Source: Bacteroidota bacterium
GTDB taxonomy: Bacteria; Bacteroidota; Bacteroidia; Cytophagales; Cyclobacteriaceae
Length of the DNA stretch: 7,487 nt
Direction of reading: 5' to 3'
Assembly: GCA_023412765.1 (NCBI GenBank)
Contig: JAEZBX010000299.1
Coordinates: 1-7,487, forward strand
A model generated the notes under the pieces. The model was given only the letters and a program-made list of their open reading frames with translations. It was not told the origin of the DNA and searched no databases. Position 1 is the stretch's first letter. Each line of letters begins with the position of its first letter. Of this stretch, positions 6,885 through 7,487 are shown piece by piece. A program made the translations under genes and the position numbers.

Positions 6885-6926
6885 AATAACGAATAACGAT
6901 TAACTAATAACGAATAATGAATAACG
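6885..6926. repeat. AATAACG heptamer tandem repeat, six units
   Basis: Six contiguous 7-base units fill 42 bp: AATAACG, AATAACG, ATTAACT, AATAACG, AATAATG, AATAACG. A further degenerate unit, ATTCACC, may follow at 6927-6933. The block sits in the 267-bp divergent intergenic region between the MCE lipoprotein and rhamnosidase genes, about 75 bp before the rhamnosidase ATG. The rest of that region (6733-6884 and 6934-6999) shows no gene. A weak match to the Bacteroidota -7 element, TACCTTTC at 6975-6982, is present 17 bp before the ATG without a recognisable -33 partner. Confidence 0.75.
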
Positions 6927-6999
6927 ATTCACCAACCATCACACTACCGTATTCCCTCAATCAAAACAACTTACTACCTTTCAGTCAAAAGTTACAAAT

Positions 7000-7487
7000 A
7001 TGCGCGTGTATTTAATCTTGCTCGTTCTCCTTATGGCCGCCTGCAACGGTTCACAGGTAGGAAACCTCAAAGCACCATCACACCTCAAATGTGAATATCT
7101 TAATAATCCTGAAGTAGTTGATGTAACCCCACGATTAGGTTGGGTCAATTCAACAACTGCCTCACAACGCGCGGAAGGACAGAAAGCCTACCAGATCCGT
7201 GTAGCCAGCTCGGAACAGCAGCTCGACGATCCCGATCTTTGGGATAGCGACAAGGTTGTGTCGACCGAATCGAATCGCATCGAGTATAAAGGAAAGAAAC
7301 TGATGTCCGGACAAGACTGCTATTGGCAGGTCCGCGTATGGGATAAGAATGATAACCCTGGCCCCTGGAGCGAACCCGGCAAGTGGAGAATGGGATTGCT
7401 GAATAACTCCGATTGGAAAGCAACGTGGATAGGTGCTCCGTGGCAAGGTGAAGAGGCTCTTCCCAAGCCAGGTGGTGGTCCGAATGG
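7000..7487 (+). CDS. Alpha-L-rhamnosidase (GH78), N-terminal part
   Basis: The gene starts at the ATG at 7000 and runs off the window, with 162 codons visible. MRVYLILLVLLMAAC is a lipoprotein signal with Cys at residue 15, so the enzyme is likely anchored in a membrane, possibly at the cell surface. Residues about 24-135 match the N-terminal Ig/fibronectin-like domain of GH78 alpha-L-rhamnosidases: nPEVVDVTPRLGW (36-48), AYQIRVASS (63-71), LWDSDKV (80-86), YWQVRVWD (108-115), GPWSE (121-125), then DWKATWIGAP (138-147), which leads to the next domain. The (alpha/alpha)6 catalytic barrel lies beyond the edge, so activity cannot be checked. These enzymes release terminal L-rhamnose from plant polysaccharides or glycosides. 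Its G+C is the highest in the window, and it may begin a separate carbohydrate-use locus to the right. Confidence 0.9.
   Translation, partial: MRVYLILLVLLMAACNGSQVGNLKAPSHLKCEYLNNPEVVDVTPRLGWVNSTTASQRAEGQKAYQIRVASSEQQLDDPDLWDSDKVVSTESNRIEYKGKKLMSGQDCYWQVRVWDKNDNPGPWSEPGKWRMGLLNNSDWKATWIGAPWQGEEALPKPGGGPN

Noticed and set aside
6885..6933. Heptamer array considered as a CRISPR or iteron origin
   Set aside because: There are no spacers between units, so it is not CRISPR. Seven-base units without a nearby replication gene do not support an origin.
7145..7446. Two minus-strand frames of 92 and 94 codons
   Set aside because: They overlap the rhamnosidase N-terminal domain, whose conserved motifs show that the + strand is the real frame.

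Overview
The window reads as chromosomal DNA of a member of the Bacteroidota, most likely a Cytophagales-like genome. This is inferred from the weak or absent Shine-Dalgarno sequences, two lipoproteins with Bacteroidota-style lipoboxes, a surface-type alpha-L-rhamnosidase, and intergenic AT-rich heptamer repeats. No rRNA, tRNA, CRISPR array or insertion sequence was seen.

Layout. Bases 1-562 hold no confident gene. They contain a possible gene remnant at the left edge, two short pyrimidine-rich tandem repeats, and a cluster of overlapping palindromes just before the first gene. Bases 563-6132 form one tight co-directional cluster on the + strand: a TetR/AcrR-type repressor, a 716-residue ABC exporter with an N-terminal C39-like domain, an HlyD-type membrane fusion protein and a TolC-type outer membrane channel. 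The gaps are 5 bp and 1 bp, followed by an ATGA overlap, so this is almost certainly a single transcript. A perfect 10-bp hairpin lies between the end of TolC and the convergent next gene. On the - strand (6250-6732) is a small lone MCE/MlaD-type lipoprotein gene. It is followed by a 267-bp divergent intergenic region carrying six tandem AATAACG-like heptamers. At the right edge (7000 onward, +) begins a GH78 alpha-L-rhamnosidase lipoprotein, cut by the window end.

How it works together. The ABC protein, membrane fusion protein and TolC protein supply all three parts of a type I secretion-like conduit from cytoplasm to outside. The TetR protein probably represses the operon by binding the palindromes upstream of its own gene. 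No cargo gene is visible. The most striking point is that the exporter's nucleotide-binding domain keeps a perfect Walker A, while the Q-loop, signature, Walker B, catalytic Glu, D-loop and H-switch positions are all substituted. Either this is a family with unusual energetics, or the machine does not turn over ATP in the standard way. The MCE lipoprotein and the rhamnosidase look like neighbours rather than members of the system.
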